From Chondrosia reniformis (taxonomy: Eukaryota; Porifera; Demospongiae; Chondrillida; Chondrillidae), in the NCBI GenBank assembly GCA_947172415.1, contig OX359191.1, forward strand, positions 4,278,001 through 4,342,000: a stretch of DNA of 64,000 nucleotides, given 5' to 3'. Position 1 is the stretch's first letter. Each line of letters starts with the position of its first letter. Both the position numbers and the translations under genes were made by a program. Shown piece after piece: positions 1 through 9,420 of this stretch. The notes under the pieces were generated by a model. The model searched no databases and was not told the DNA's origin. It worked only from the letters and a program-made list of their open reading frames with translations.

Positions 1-414
1 GCTGGGTACCTTTTGTCTTCATATATATAGCGATTTTCTTCTACTAAAGACTCACAAATTGCTCTCCTTACACCTAAAACTTATTCGAGAGCTTTACAAA
101 TGTTTTGGAAACCTAACACCCATAATGTTATATTTAGTTAGAAAAGCAAATAACGTGGTGATTTGTTTAGTAAAACTTGAATGCCTTATAAATGTGTTAC
201 TAAAAAGTAACTGCACAATGAAATGTCAATTTGAGATATAACGAGGGGCACAATTTTTCAAGAGGTTCCTATCTACACACAGTATAAGTGTCTTCCTAAA
301 TATACAAAGATTTTACTAAAATTAATATATGTTTGATTTTTGCTTATGTATGTGTACCATTTTTGAGTTAATTGTCATGTATGTTTACACATGATTTCTA
401 TTTTCTTAATGCAG
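1..414. other. intron or intergenic AT-rich DNA
   Basis: AT-rich sequence upstream of the first visible exon, ending in a polypyrimidine-like tract and AG acceptor at 413-414. Probably the intron before exon 415-867. A 60-codon open frame at 59-241 has no recognisable features. No promoter or start exon can be identified. Confidence 0.4.
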
Positions 415-1403
415 GAGCTTTCCTCCAGCTCTGCACTAAATGCCACACCACAACAACCTTGTGTGATACCAGAAAGTGTTTATAATTCATCTTCAAAATC
501 TTCTGTAGTAAGCCTTGATATCTCTGATAGTGCTTCAACATCCTTGAAAGACTCCAGCAGAGGTATATGCCCAGCTGGTGATCAAACATTTGTACTCCCA
601 AGCACTTGGAGACCAGCAGTTATGTATTTCATTAAAGGGAAAGATGAGGCCAAGCAACGAAAGCACCTTACCCCTGATGTACGTAATGCTAGTGTTCGTG
701 ACCTTGTTTCAACAATGTATGCACATATGAATCACCCAAACAAAGACTTCTGCACTAAGGTTGCCAAACAGTTTGCTAAAATGTTTAAGGGCAAAGCTGC
801 TAAATATAGTACTGAAGTTCTTGAAAGGAAATTTTCAAGTAAAGCAACTCCACTACTCAATCAATATGTAGTTGTATATATTAAACCTTAATTTTTGTCA
901 TGCAGGTGATGAAGAGGAAGAAGAAAAAAGCCCTCTGTCTCCTGGCATTGTGCTTAGTCAAAGGGTACAAGGATGAAAATTTGCGTCTTATATTTGAAGC
1001 TCATCAGGTGCTTTTTTAACATTATTATGTGTACAAGTTTATGTGCACTTTGATACATGTATTCTGCATTATTTTGCAGATAAATGAAGGTTTGGATGCT
1101 ATTGCAGATAAAGCTGCTACGCCATCTCTGATAATTATCGGTGTTGAAGACATCAATAACATTTACACCTATTATTTGATAATTGAAAAGAAGGTATTGG
1201 TTTCAGGTATTTTGAGATTCAGTAAAGCTCTGATGTTATGGTGCTCAGCCCACTACATCTTTAATCTAGAGTATCAGAAGACCATTAGTGAAGTGGCTTT
1301 GTTTATTCAGGAGTTAGGTTTTGGTCTTCCAGCTGTAACCATAAAAAAGAGTGCTACTTATCTGACAGTTAGCAGCAACATTCAATGTTTTACAGCAGCT
1401 TAG
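415..1403 (+). CDS. 3'-terminal three exons of an unidentified host-type gene
   Basis: Three exons join in phase 0. Exon 415-867 follows an acceptor (tgcag, 410-414) and reads about 151 codons, beginning ELSSSS. Exon 906-1007 reads VMKRKKKKALCLL and ends FEAHQ. Exon 1080-1403 begins INEGLDAIADKA and stops at TAG 1401-1403. The introns are 868-905 (only 38 bp, GT-AG) and 1008-1079 (72 bp, GT-AG). The first exon is serine-rich, then has a helical stretch (LTPDVRNASVRDLVSTMYAH, FCTKVAKQFAKMF). The last exon has a hydrophobic segment (KVLVSGILRFSKALMLWCSA). The layout recalls a family of uncharacterised proteins I have seen in fish, cnidarians and sponges, possibly transposon-derived, but this is memory of pattern and gives no function. 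The 5' end lies outside the window. The 38-bp intron is the weakest part of the model: without it the first exon runs open to 891. Confidence 0.6.
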
Positions 1404-1940
1404 GTTTCTGGCTATAAGTAACTGTTTTAACTTTTTTCGCTTTTGCTTCTTTTTCTTTTTTTCTTATGTTTATTCCATACAGAATGCTGTATTGCCATGT
1501 ATGTGTATGGATGCTTTAAATGATAGTGCATCTGCATATTATAGACTCAACCATGCATGCTAGACTAACAGCATGCAAAGTATGTACTCATAAAATTGTT
1601 GTCTCTAACATGCATTGAATATATATATATATACTTGAATGTATGACTTGAATTTACATGCAATGGTGAATGGATTTAACATAAAACAGTAATAATTCAA
1701 CAAAATATAAATATAATTACCATATACATTCAGCTATGACTATATATACTAATAAACATGGTTACAATGTTCATAATAAAACGTTTTTTAACTTAAGTTT
1801 AATGTAAACATAATACTAATTTAATTCAGTAAAAATGACCTTATTTTTATGTGGTCAAAGTAACTTTTTATAGGGTCAGTACAGTGTCATAAAAAATAAC
1901 CTTTAAAAAGGTTAAAATAACAAAGTATTTTTTCAGTGTC
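1404..1940. other. AT-rich 3' flank, no gene seen
   Basis: Downstream of the stop codon: pyrimidine-rich stretch (1430-1470), a short (AT)n run at 1619-1632, a short inverted repeat (aacctttaaaaaggtt, 1899-1914), then the first satellite units. No coding potential was found. It presumably holds the gene's 3' UTR, though no clear polyadenylation signal is assigned. Confidence 0.4.
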
Positions 1941-3100
1941 CTGGTAGTATGTACTAGTTGTATGTACTAGTTTTATATACTAGTTGTATGAACTAGATGT
2001 ATGTACTAGTAACTAGTTATATTGACTAGTTATAAGTACTAGTAATAGTTAATAGTTGCATGTACTAGTTTTATGTACTAGTTGTATGTACTAGTAATTA
2101 GTTTTATGTACTAGTTGTATGCACTAGTTATATGTACCAATTTATGTACTAGTTGAGTGCACTAGTTTTATGTACCAGTTACGAGTTTTATGTACTAGTT
2201 GTATGTAATAGTTTCTAGTTGTATGTAGTCTAGTTTTATGTACTAGTTATAAGTACTAGTTATATGTGTATGTACTGGTTAATTATGTACTAGTTGTATG
2301 TTCTAGTTTTATGTACTCGATTCTAATTGTATATACCAGTTGTATGTTCTAATTGAGTGTAATTTTTGTATGTTATATTTACTAGTTGTATGTACTAGTT
2401 GTATGTAGTATTTGTGTGTAATAGTTGTATGTACTAGTTATATTTACTAGTTGTAGTTACTAGTAGTATGTACTAGTTGTATGTACTAGTTGTGTGTAGT
2501 AGTTGTATGTGCAAGTTACATGTACTGGTAATATGTACCAGTTCTATTTCGTAGTTAAAGTACTAGTTGTATGCACTAGTTTTATGTATTAGTTGTATGT
2601 ACTAGTTGTATGTACTAGTTGTCTGTACTGGTTATATGTACTTTTTCTAAGTATTATTTCTATATACCAATTGTAGGTACTAGTTGTATGAACTAGTTGT
2701 ATGTACTAGTTGTATGTTGTATGTACTAGGTATATGGACTAATTATATGTACTAGTTTTATGTAATAGTTGTATGTACCAGTTGTATGTACCAGTTGTAT
2801 GTACTAGTAACAAACTGTATTTACTAGTTGTATGTACAAGTTGTATGTAGTCATATGTAGTAGTTGTATGTTCTTGTTGCGTCTAATTGTTTAATGTACT
2901 AGTTACATTAACTAGTTGTAGTTACTAGCTGTATGTACTAGTTGTATGTACTACTTGTATGTACTGGTTGTATGTACTAGTTCTATGTACTAGTTCGATG
3001 TACTAGTTGTAGGTACTAGTTCTGGGTACTAGTTCTATGTACTAGTTGCATGCATTAGTTATATCGACTAGTTATATGTAGCAGTTGTATGTAATAGTTG
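1941..3100. repeat. 13-bp satellite, segment 1
   Basis: Diverged tandem units of consensus TACTAGTTGTATG (13 bp), with variants in the TTGTATG half (TTTTATG, TTATATG, TTCTATG) and strong retention of the palindrome ACTAGT. Occasional 8-10 bp short units (CTAGTAA) shift the register. This is the left edge of the block that fills most of the window. It carries no long ORF on either strand because stops recur in the repeat. Confidence 0.95.
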
Positions 3101-3415
3101 TCGTGGGAATTGGAGGCTGTGGTTCTGAGCTGACAAGAGGATGGGTATTGTCCAGTTCAACCCCCCGACGGAGCAGGGTGCTTAGCCCTTCATGTGGCAT
3201 CCTGTGGCTAAATCAGCCTCCCTGCCAGTATGGGCTAACCCCCCGTCTGGCAGCTTCACTGGGTTACGTTACGTCATGATAATGAAAATTTTCAAGACAG
3301 GCTGTGGCCTAGGTGCACCAGCGGTGAAGAAAACCCTGGGTCAACCAGAATAGGTGATTCCACTGGTGCCTCGCAGGTAGATGTACCTGAATGTAATAGC
3401 CTTTCTGCGGTCCCC

Positions 3416-4620
3416 ATGATGGGCCAACCAGCCCTATGGACCGAGGAAATGGTTAGGGCACTAATTGATTGCTATGAGCGATCTGAACCCAAAAGAGGTG
3501 GCTATCAGAAGTGTTTAGAGCAGGAATTGCTGAGCAAATACCCACATTTGCCTCAGACCGGTCGAACCCTTGCCTTCCAAGCCAAAAGGAACTTGGTAGG
3601 AGACGGAGTACTGCAAGTAACGGGTAGCCGAGATTTAGATTTGGTTAATGATGCACCGCAAGGTGCCTCTAGAAGGAGAAGGATCCAAGGGGTGATCTGG
3701 AACCTTCAGAGGGATAATATCCTCATGGAGCTCTACCGAGAAAGTAAGCCCATGAAAAGGGGTATGCCGAGCGGTTGTACCAGCCTTGGAATGCTGCAAT
3801 GCCAGACCATAAAACCACAAAGGTAGCGCTAACTACGAGAATTAGTAGAATCCGAAGAGGTCAAGGTCTCTCGAGACTAAACCTTGTGGAACCTGACTCT
3901 CGTGGTTTAGCCAACCTAACTGAGACTGTGGAGGAAGGAGTGGGAGCCCAGGGGAAGGGGGAGCTTCACCAACTTCAGGCTGTGACTGAACATAATGGTG
4001 AGCTGCCGGCAGCCCCTATTGAAACTCCTACAAATGATAATCCTAGTCCCAGGACAAGTGACAATGATCAACTGATGCAACTTTTAGGCAAAGCAAAAGA
4101 TGCCTGTCCTCCGAAAGAAACCTGGAGATTTCTCTGATAGAAAACCCTGTGGGGCGGTGCGGTTCAACCATGTTGATACGGCACTGCTTCAGGAGGCCAA
4201 TGATTGGGTGGAGAAAGAGTGGCAGGAAGGCCCTAGGTCGGCCTGGCACCTGAACTGCCTGGTCTACTCTGTTGCTATGGCTGTGAGGGGAAAAATAACC
4301 TACGAATCGCAGCCATGCAACCAGGGAAGGAAATCAGATAATCAGAAGGGAAGTAAGAGACAGGAAGGTCATAAAAGTGACAGGAAGGCCAAGGGCCTTA
4401 GGTTTAGAAGACTGCTTGCCTGGTTGGATGTGGAAATAGCGCGTCAACAGAATAATAATCCTATGACCAAATGCCAGAAAGTACTCCGAAGAAAGTTTAG
4501 GAGGGAGTTCCATTCATTAAACCTGAATGTGCTGATCAGAGCTCGAGCACAGACACTGGGGAAACTCAGGGTCTGGACTCTACAAGAGCGAAGATCGGCT
4601 GAACACACCACCTTTGGAAT
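3416..4620 (+). pseudogene. N-terminal part of RLE element ORF: Myb-like domain and linker
   Basis: Three overlapping frames, 3416-3826, 3775-4137 and 4100-4642, read as consecutive pieces of one frameshifted protein. The first has a Myb/trihelix-like module (LWTEEMVRALIDCYERSEP, then GGYQKCLEQELLSKYP), which in RLE elements is thought to help bind the target DNA. The third is rich in Lys and Arg with a helical segment (RFRRLLAWLDVEIARQQNN) typical of the region before the RT. Frame shifts fall near 3780-3820, 4100-4135 and 4600-4618. The frame of the RT ORF can be read upstream of its first ATG (NTQRKFRMNGNV), which supports a once-continuous polyprotein. Confidence 0.7.
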
Positions 4621-4638
4621 ACCCAAAGGAAGTTCCGG

Positions 4639-6759
4639 ATGAATGGTAATGTTCCAACCTCCAATGAAGCTCCTTCAATTGAGGTAGTAAGAGACTTTTG
4701 GACAAAGATTGTAGGTACTGTTGGTAAGGTCAACAAAGACGACCCAGGGGTGAAAGAATGGCTAAAGGAAACCAAAAAGAGGGTGGGTAGAACCTCCTCT
4801 GAAGGTCTCGATAGCATTGATGAGACCAAACTGAGGAAAGCCTTGAAAAAGGTAAAAAGCTGGTCAGCCCCTGGGCCGGACGGCATCCACACTTTTTGGT
4901 GGAAAGCCCTCCCCTCTGCACAGTCTGCCTTGGCAGATGTACTACGGAGGGTGGTGAGCGGAGATCTGTCAGCCCCAGACTGGCTTACAAGGGGTTGCAC
5001 TCTACTCATCCCCAAAAAGGGTGACCCGAAAAGTGCGGCCAACTACCGACCTATTGCGTGTCTCAACACAATGTACAAGGCTGTCACAGCATCCATTGCA
5101 TCAGAACTACTCACTTACACCTACACTAATGATCTTTTGGCTATGGCCCAAAGGGCCATGAGAAAAGGGAGGCGGGGCTGTGTGGACTGTCTACTGCTGG
5201 ATCAATCAATCGGTCTAGATGCCAAAATTATGGGCAAGCCACTAAGTGTTGCATGGATCGATTATGAGAAGGCATATGACAGAGTCCCTCACAAGTGGGT
5301 GATGAAGGTACTAAAAACCATTGAGTGCCCAGGTTGGATCCGGAGGTCTATAGAGCTCTTCTCCAAACACTGGGCTACTGTGCTTGAGTTGAAGACTGCG
5401 GGGAAGGTGGTTAGGAGCACCGCTGTTAAATATAACAGGGGACTCTTCCAAGGAGACTCCTTATCGCCACTCCTCTTTTGTCTGGCCATAGCTCCCATAT
5501 CCCAAGTTCTTAAGAGAACCAAGGGATATACCCTCTGGCATAATGGGGAAAGGAACACCATGTCACACTTGCTGTACATGGATGACCTTAAGATATATGC
5601 TGGAGGGCCTGATAAACTCAGGGAAGCCATGGAATGCGTGGAGAAAACCTCAAATGCCATTGGCATGAGGTTTGGAGTGAGAAAGTGTGGAACAGCTCAC
5701 ATGCAAAAGGGGAAAGTTCTGGCTGGCCCAGACAACCCTGAATGCAGTGAAGAATCCATAAGGAGCCTTGAAAAAGGTACTACCTATAAGTACCTAGGGC
5801 TAGAACAACTGTTTGAGGTAGATGACAGCAAGGTCAAAGCTTGCTTGATCAATGAATTGAGGAGGAGACTCCACAAAGTGTGGGGCTCTCACCTCAATGG
5901 TAAGAATGCTGCAGAAGCCTCTAACATGTTGTGTGCCTCTCTATTGAGATACTCTTACCCAGTTTTGAAGTGGACTCAAAGTAAGCTTCCAAAACTGGAC
6001 CGAATGGTGAGAAAGATCATGAGAAAGTACCAGTGTCATCACTATAACTCTGCCATTGAAAGAGTGAATTTGCCTCGCTCTCAAGGTGGTAGAGGGCTCT
6101 GTAGTTTTCCTTTGGATCACGACAGGGCTGTTGTGAATCTGGCAAGATACCTCCATACTGCCAATGATCCACTCATAGCTGTTGTGGTTAAACACCAAAA
6201 GTGGCTGGAGTGCTCAAAGCAGAGGAGGACTGTCTTGAAAGAAGCCAGATTGATACTGAGAAGCCACGGAATAGAACTAGAACCGGAAATGTGGCTGAAG
6301 ACAGATCCCTCACAAAATAGTGTAAGAGAATGGAGGAGAGTGGCACATGAGCTCCGGGAGGCTCAGACTGAAAGGTTAAAAAGTAACCTAGCTGAAAAGT
6401 CTCACCAGGGCTCATACCACAGACAAGTCACAAATAGGGAGTCTTATGTGTGGCTTTCTGAGGGGAGACTCAGACCTCAAACTGAGGCTCTGATTCTCGC
6501 AGCCCAAGATGATGTGCTGCACACTAGGTGGTACCAAAATAGGATTCTGAAGAATTCTAGCCTCCTAATGTGCAGAGAATGTGGCAAGGCTATGGAAACG
6601 GTCAAACACATACTAAACATGTGTGAGCCCAAGGGATTTTCTCTCTACAAAGAGAGGCATGACCGGGCAATACTGATAGTGTTGTGGAGACTGTTGAAAG
6701 AATATGGATTCAAGCAGGAAGAGCCCTGGTACAAACTAGAAGCAAAACCAGTCTATTAG
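4639..6759 (+). CDS. reverse transcriptase with Cys/His zinc knuckle (RLE element copy A)
   Basis: 706 codons open. It copies element RNA into DNA at a nicked target (target-primed reverse transcription). RT motifs in order: APGPDGIHTFWW near residue 77; NYRPIACLNTMYKAVT near 135; motif A WIDYEKAYDRVPHKW with the catalytic Asp about residue 208; motif B FQGDSLSPLLF; motif C LLYMDDLKIYA with the Asp pair at 315-316; then the thumb. A Cx2CxnHx4C-type knuckle (CRECGKAMETVKHILNMC) starts near residue 645, the place where R2/R4-type proteins have their finger before the nuclease. The frame ends at TAG 6757-6759, but the same frame continues into the endonuclease, so this TAG replaces a sense codon (GAG likely by family). 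The ATG at 4639 is the first in frame, not necessarily the original start. Confidence 0.85.
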   Translation: MNGNVPTSNEAPSIEVVRDFWTKIVGTVGKVNKDDPGVKEWLKETKKRVGRTSSEGLDSIDETKLRKALKKVKSWSAPGPDGIHTFWWKALPSAQSALADVLRRVVSGDLSAPDWLTRGCTLLIPKKGDPKSAANYRPIACLNTMYKAVTASIASELLTYTYTNDLLAMAQRAMRKGRRGCVDCLLLDQSIGLDAKIMGKPLSVAWIDYEKAYDRVPHKWVMKVLKTIECPGWIRRSIELFSKHWATVLELKTAGKVVRSTAVKYNRGLFQGDSLSPLLFCLAIAPISQVLKRTKGYTLWHNGERNTMSHLLYMDDLKIYAGGPDKLREAMECVEKTSNAIGMRFGVRKCGTAHMQKGKVLAGPDNPECSEESIRSLEKGTTYKYLGLEQLFEVDDSKVKACLINELRRRLHKVWGSHLNGKNAAEASNMLCASLLRYSYPVLKWTQSKLPKLDRMVRKIMRKYQCHHYNSAIERVNLPRSQGGRGLCSFPLDHDRAVVNLARYLHTANDPLIAVVVKHQKWLECSKQRRTVLKEARLILRSHGIELEPEMWLKTDPSQNSVREWRRVAHELREAQTERLKSNLAEKSHQGSYHRQVTNRESYVWLSEGRLRPQTEALILAAQDDVLHTRWYQNRILKNSSLLMCRECGKAMETVKHILNMCEPKGFSLYKERHDRAILIVLWRLLKEYGFKQEEPWYKLEAKPVY

Positions 6760-7172
6760 AATAGGTCTCTCAAAATCTTGTGGTATCCTAGTATCCCTAC
6801 AGATGATGAAATGACAGAAAGAAGGCCAGACTTAGTGGTTTAGGATCGGCTATGTAAGTCCATCTTCATTATTGAGATGTCAGTTCGTACTGACAGTAAT
6901 ATTATTGGAAGATGGCAAGAGAAGTTCCATAAGTACCAGAAGCTGGCGGCTGATATGAGGAAACAATTTAGGGGCTACCGAATTAAGGTAGTTCCGATGA
7001 TAATTGGTGCTTTGGGGACAGTGGACACGCTCCTAGAAGACCTAAGGGAATTCCAAAGCTGTCAAAATGTGCAGTAGAAGTGATGACAGCGATGCAGAGA
7101 ACTGTTCTCTGCTCGGCTGTAAGGATATTGAGGCGACATCTATCTGTTGAGGGATTGGGGCCTGGACGATAA
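6760..7172 (+). pseudogene. restriction-like endonuclease (RLE) domain, broken
   Basis: In frame with the RT after the TAG at 6757: KILWYPSIPTDDEMTERRPD, then LVV, stop (TAG 6841-6843), then DRLCKSIFIIEMSV. The RPDLVV and FIIEMSV segments are the PD...(D/E) core of the PD-(D/E)XK nuclease that nicks the target in RLE retrotransposons. Copy B has GAG in place of the 6841 stop and proline where A reads MSVRTD. A one-base loss near 6986 (relative to copy B) then shifts the frame, giving the stop at 7075-7077. The original end corresponds to the TAA at 7170-7172. Confidence 0.8.
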
Positions 7173-7334
7173 GTAGTCCTGTCCCAGTCCTTGCCTGTCG
7201 ACCTCTGGAAAGCAGTGGTGGATTTGTGTATGGAGGTGCTCCCTCCTATTATGACGGTCAACTTTGGCCCGACGTGCACCTGTCTGCTGCTGCCGGAAGG
7301 AGGCAAAGTCGAGGCTTCTGGCTAATTTTTTTAA

Positions 7335-9420
7335 GTAGTTACTAGTTGTATGTACTAATTGTGTGTAGTATTTGTTGTATGTACTAGTTCAATGTACTAG
7401 TTGTAGGTACTGGTTCTATGTACTAGTTCTATGTACTAGTTTTAGGTACTAGTTGTATGGACTAGTTGTAAGTATTAGTTTTATGTGCTGTATAGTAGTT
7501 GCATATACTAGCTGTAAGTACTAGTTATATGTACTAGATGTACGTACAAATTGTGTGTAATTGTTGTATATACTAGATATATTTGGTAGTTGTAGTTACT
7601 AGTTGTATGTACTAGCTGTGTGTACTTGTTGTAGGTACTAGTAACTAGTTGTAGGTACTAGTAACTAGTTGTACGTACAAGTTTTATGTACTAGTTGTAT
7701 GCACTAGTAGAAATCTGTATTTACAAATTATATGTACTAGTGGTAGATAGAAGTTGTATATTATTTCATGTACTAGTTGTATGTGCTAGCTGTATGTACT
7801 GGTTGTATGTACAAGTAACTAGTTGTATGTATAGGTACTAATTGCATGTACTAGTTGTAATTACTAGTTTCTCGTTGTATGTAGTCTAGTTGTATGTACT
7901 AGTTATAAGTACTAGTTATATATGTATGTACTGGTTATATATACTAGTTGAATGTACTAGTTGTATGTACTAGTTGTATGTACTAGTTGTATATACTAGT
8001 TTCTTGTTGTATGTACTAGCTGTATGTAGTCTAGTTGTATGTACTAGTAATATGTACTAGTTGTATGTACTAGTAATTATCTGTATTAACTAGTTGAATG
8101 TACTAGTAATTATCTGTATTAACTAGTTTTATGTACTAGTAATTATCTGTATTAACTAGTTGTATGTACTAGTTGTATACAGTAGTGATATGTAGTTATA
8201 TGTACTCTTTGTATGTGACTAGTTGTGTGTAATTGTTCTTGGTACTAGTTATATTTACTAATTGTAGTTACTAATTGTAGTTACTAGTTGTATGTACTAG
8301 TTGTATGTACTAGTTGTATTTACTGGTAACTAGATGTATGAACTAGTTGTATGTACTAGTTGTATTTACTAGTAACTAGATGTATGAACTAGTTGTGTGT
8401 ACTAGTTGTATGTACTAGTTGCATGTATTAGTGGTATGTACTAGCTGTATGTACTAGTTTTTTAGACTTGTTTTATGTACTAGTTGTTTGTATGAGTGGT
8501 ATGTACTAGTTGTATGTGCTAATATTAGGGACAAGTTATACATAATAGTTAAGTACTAGTTCTATATACTATTTTTATGAACTAGTTATATGTACTACTT
8601 GTAAGTACTAGTTGGATGAACTATTTGTATATTGTAGTTGTATATTCCAGTTGTATGTTCCAGTTGTATGTTCCAGTTCTATGTACAAGTTGTATTTACT
8701 GGTTGTACGAACTAGTTGTATGTACACTTTCTATGTACTAGTTTTATGTACTATTTCTGTGTACTAGTTTTGTGTACAAGTTATATGTCCTAGTTATGTA
8801 CTAGTTGTATGTACTAGTTGTATGAACTAGTTCTATGTATTAGTTGTATGTTCTAGTTGTGTGCATTAGTTGTATATACAATTGCTATGTACTAGTTATA
8901 TGTGTATGTCCCAGTTATATTTACTACTTGTATGTTCTAGTTACATGTACTAGTTGTATGTACTAGTTGTATGTACCAGTTGTATGTACTAGTTTTATGA
9001 ACTAGCTTTATGTACTAGTTGTATGTACTAGTAGTATGAACTAGTTGTATGTACTAGTTGTATTTTCTAGTTTTATCTACCAGCTGTTTGTACTAGTTGT
9101 AGGTACTTGTTATATGTACAAGTGATGTACTAGTTGTATGTATTAGTTGTATAAACGAGTCGTTTGTTTGAGTTGTATATTCTAGTTATATGTCCTAGTG
9201 GTGTGTAATAGTTGTGTGAATTAGTTGTGTGTACTAGTTGTATTTTCTAGTTGTATGAACTAAAAGTATGTACTATTTTTAAGAACTAGTTGTATTTACT
9301 AGTTGTATGAACTAGTAGTATGTACTATTTCTTTGAACTAGTTGGATGAACTTGTTGTAGGTACTAGTTTTTTGAACTAGTTGTATGAAGTAGTTGTCCG
9401 TATTAGTTGTATATTTTAGT
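7335..9420. repeat. 13-bp satellite, segment 2
   Basis: Same TACTAGTTGTATG family. It contains a recurrent module near 7545-7610 (GTGTGTAATTGTTGTATG followed by TATATT, then TAGTTACTAG) that recurs in later segments, and a short local triplication around 8070-8165 (AATTATCTGTATTAACTAG). No gene. Confidence 0.95.

Larger units (their letters stand above)
3101..7334 (+). mobile_element. R4/Dong-like RLE non-LTR retrotransposon, copy A (decayed)
   Basis: A GC-richer insertion starting abruptly in satellite at about 3101 and returning to it at about 7334. Order on the + strand: 5' leader (3101-3415), Myb-like domain, basic linker, RT, Cys/His knuckle, PD-(D/E)XK-type restriction-like endonuclease, short tail. 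This order is that of RLE retrotransposons (R2, R4/Dong, NeSL, Hero groups); the YMDDLK-type RT motif C makes me favour R4/Dong. The frame is broken near 3780, 4110, 4610 and 6986 and by stops at 6757 and 6841, so the copy is dead. It lacks about 120 bp of 3' UTR that copy B (51292-53381) has. Where the two overlap they are nearly identical, so both are young. Confidence 0.88.

Noticed and set aside
4639..4642. ATGA overlap of a stop and the RT ORF start, as if translation re-initiated
   Set aside because: The RT frame stays open upstream of the ATG with family-like sequence (NTQRKFRM), and the element has other frameshifts, so a frameshift near 4610 is the simpler explanation.
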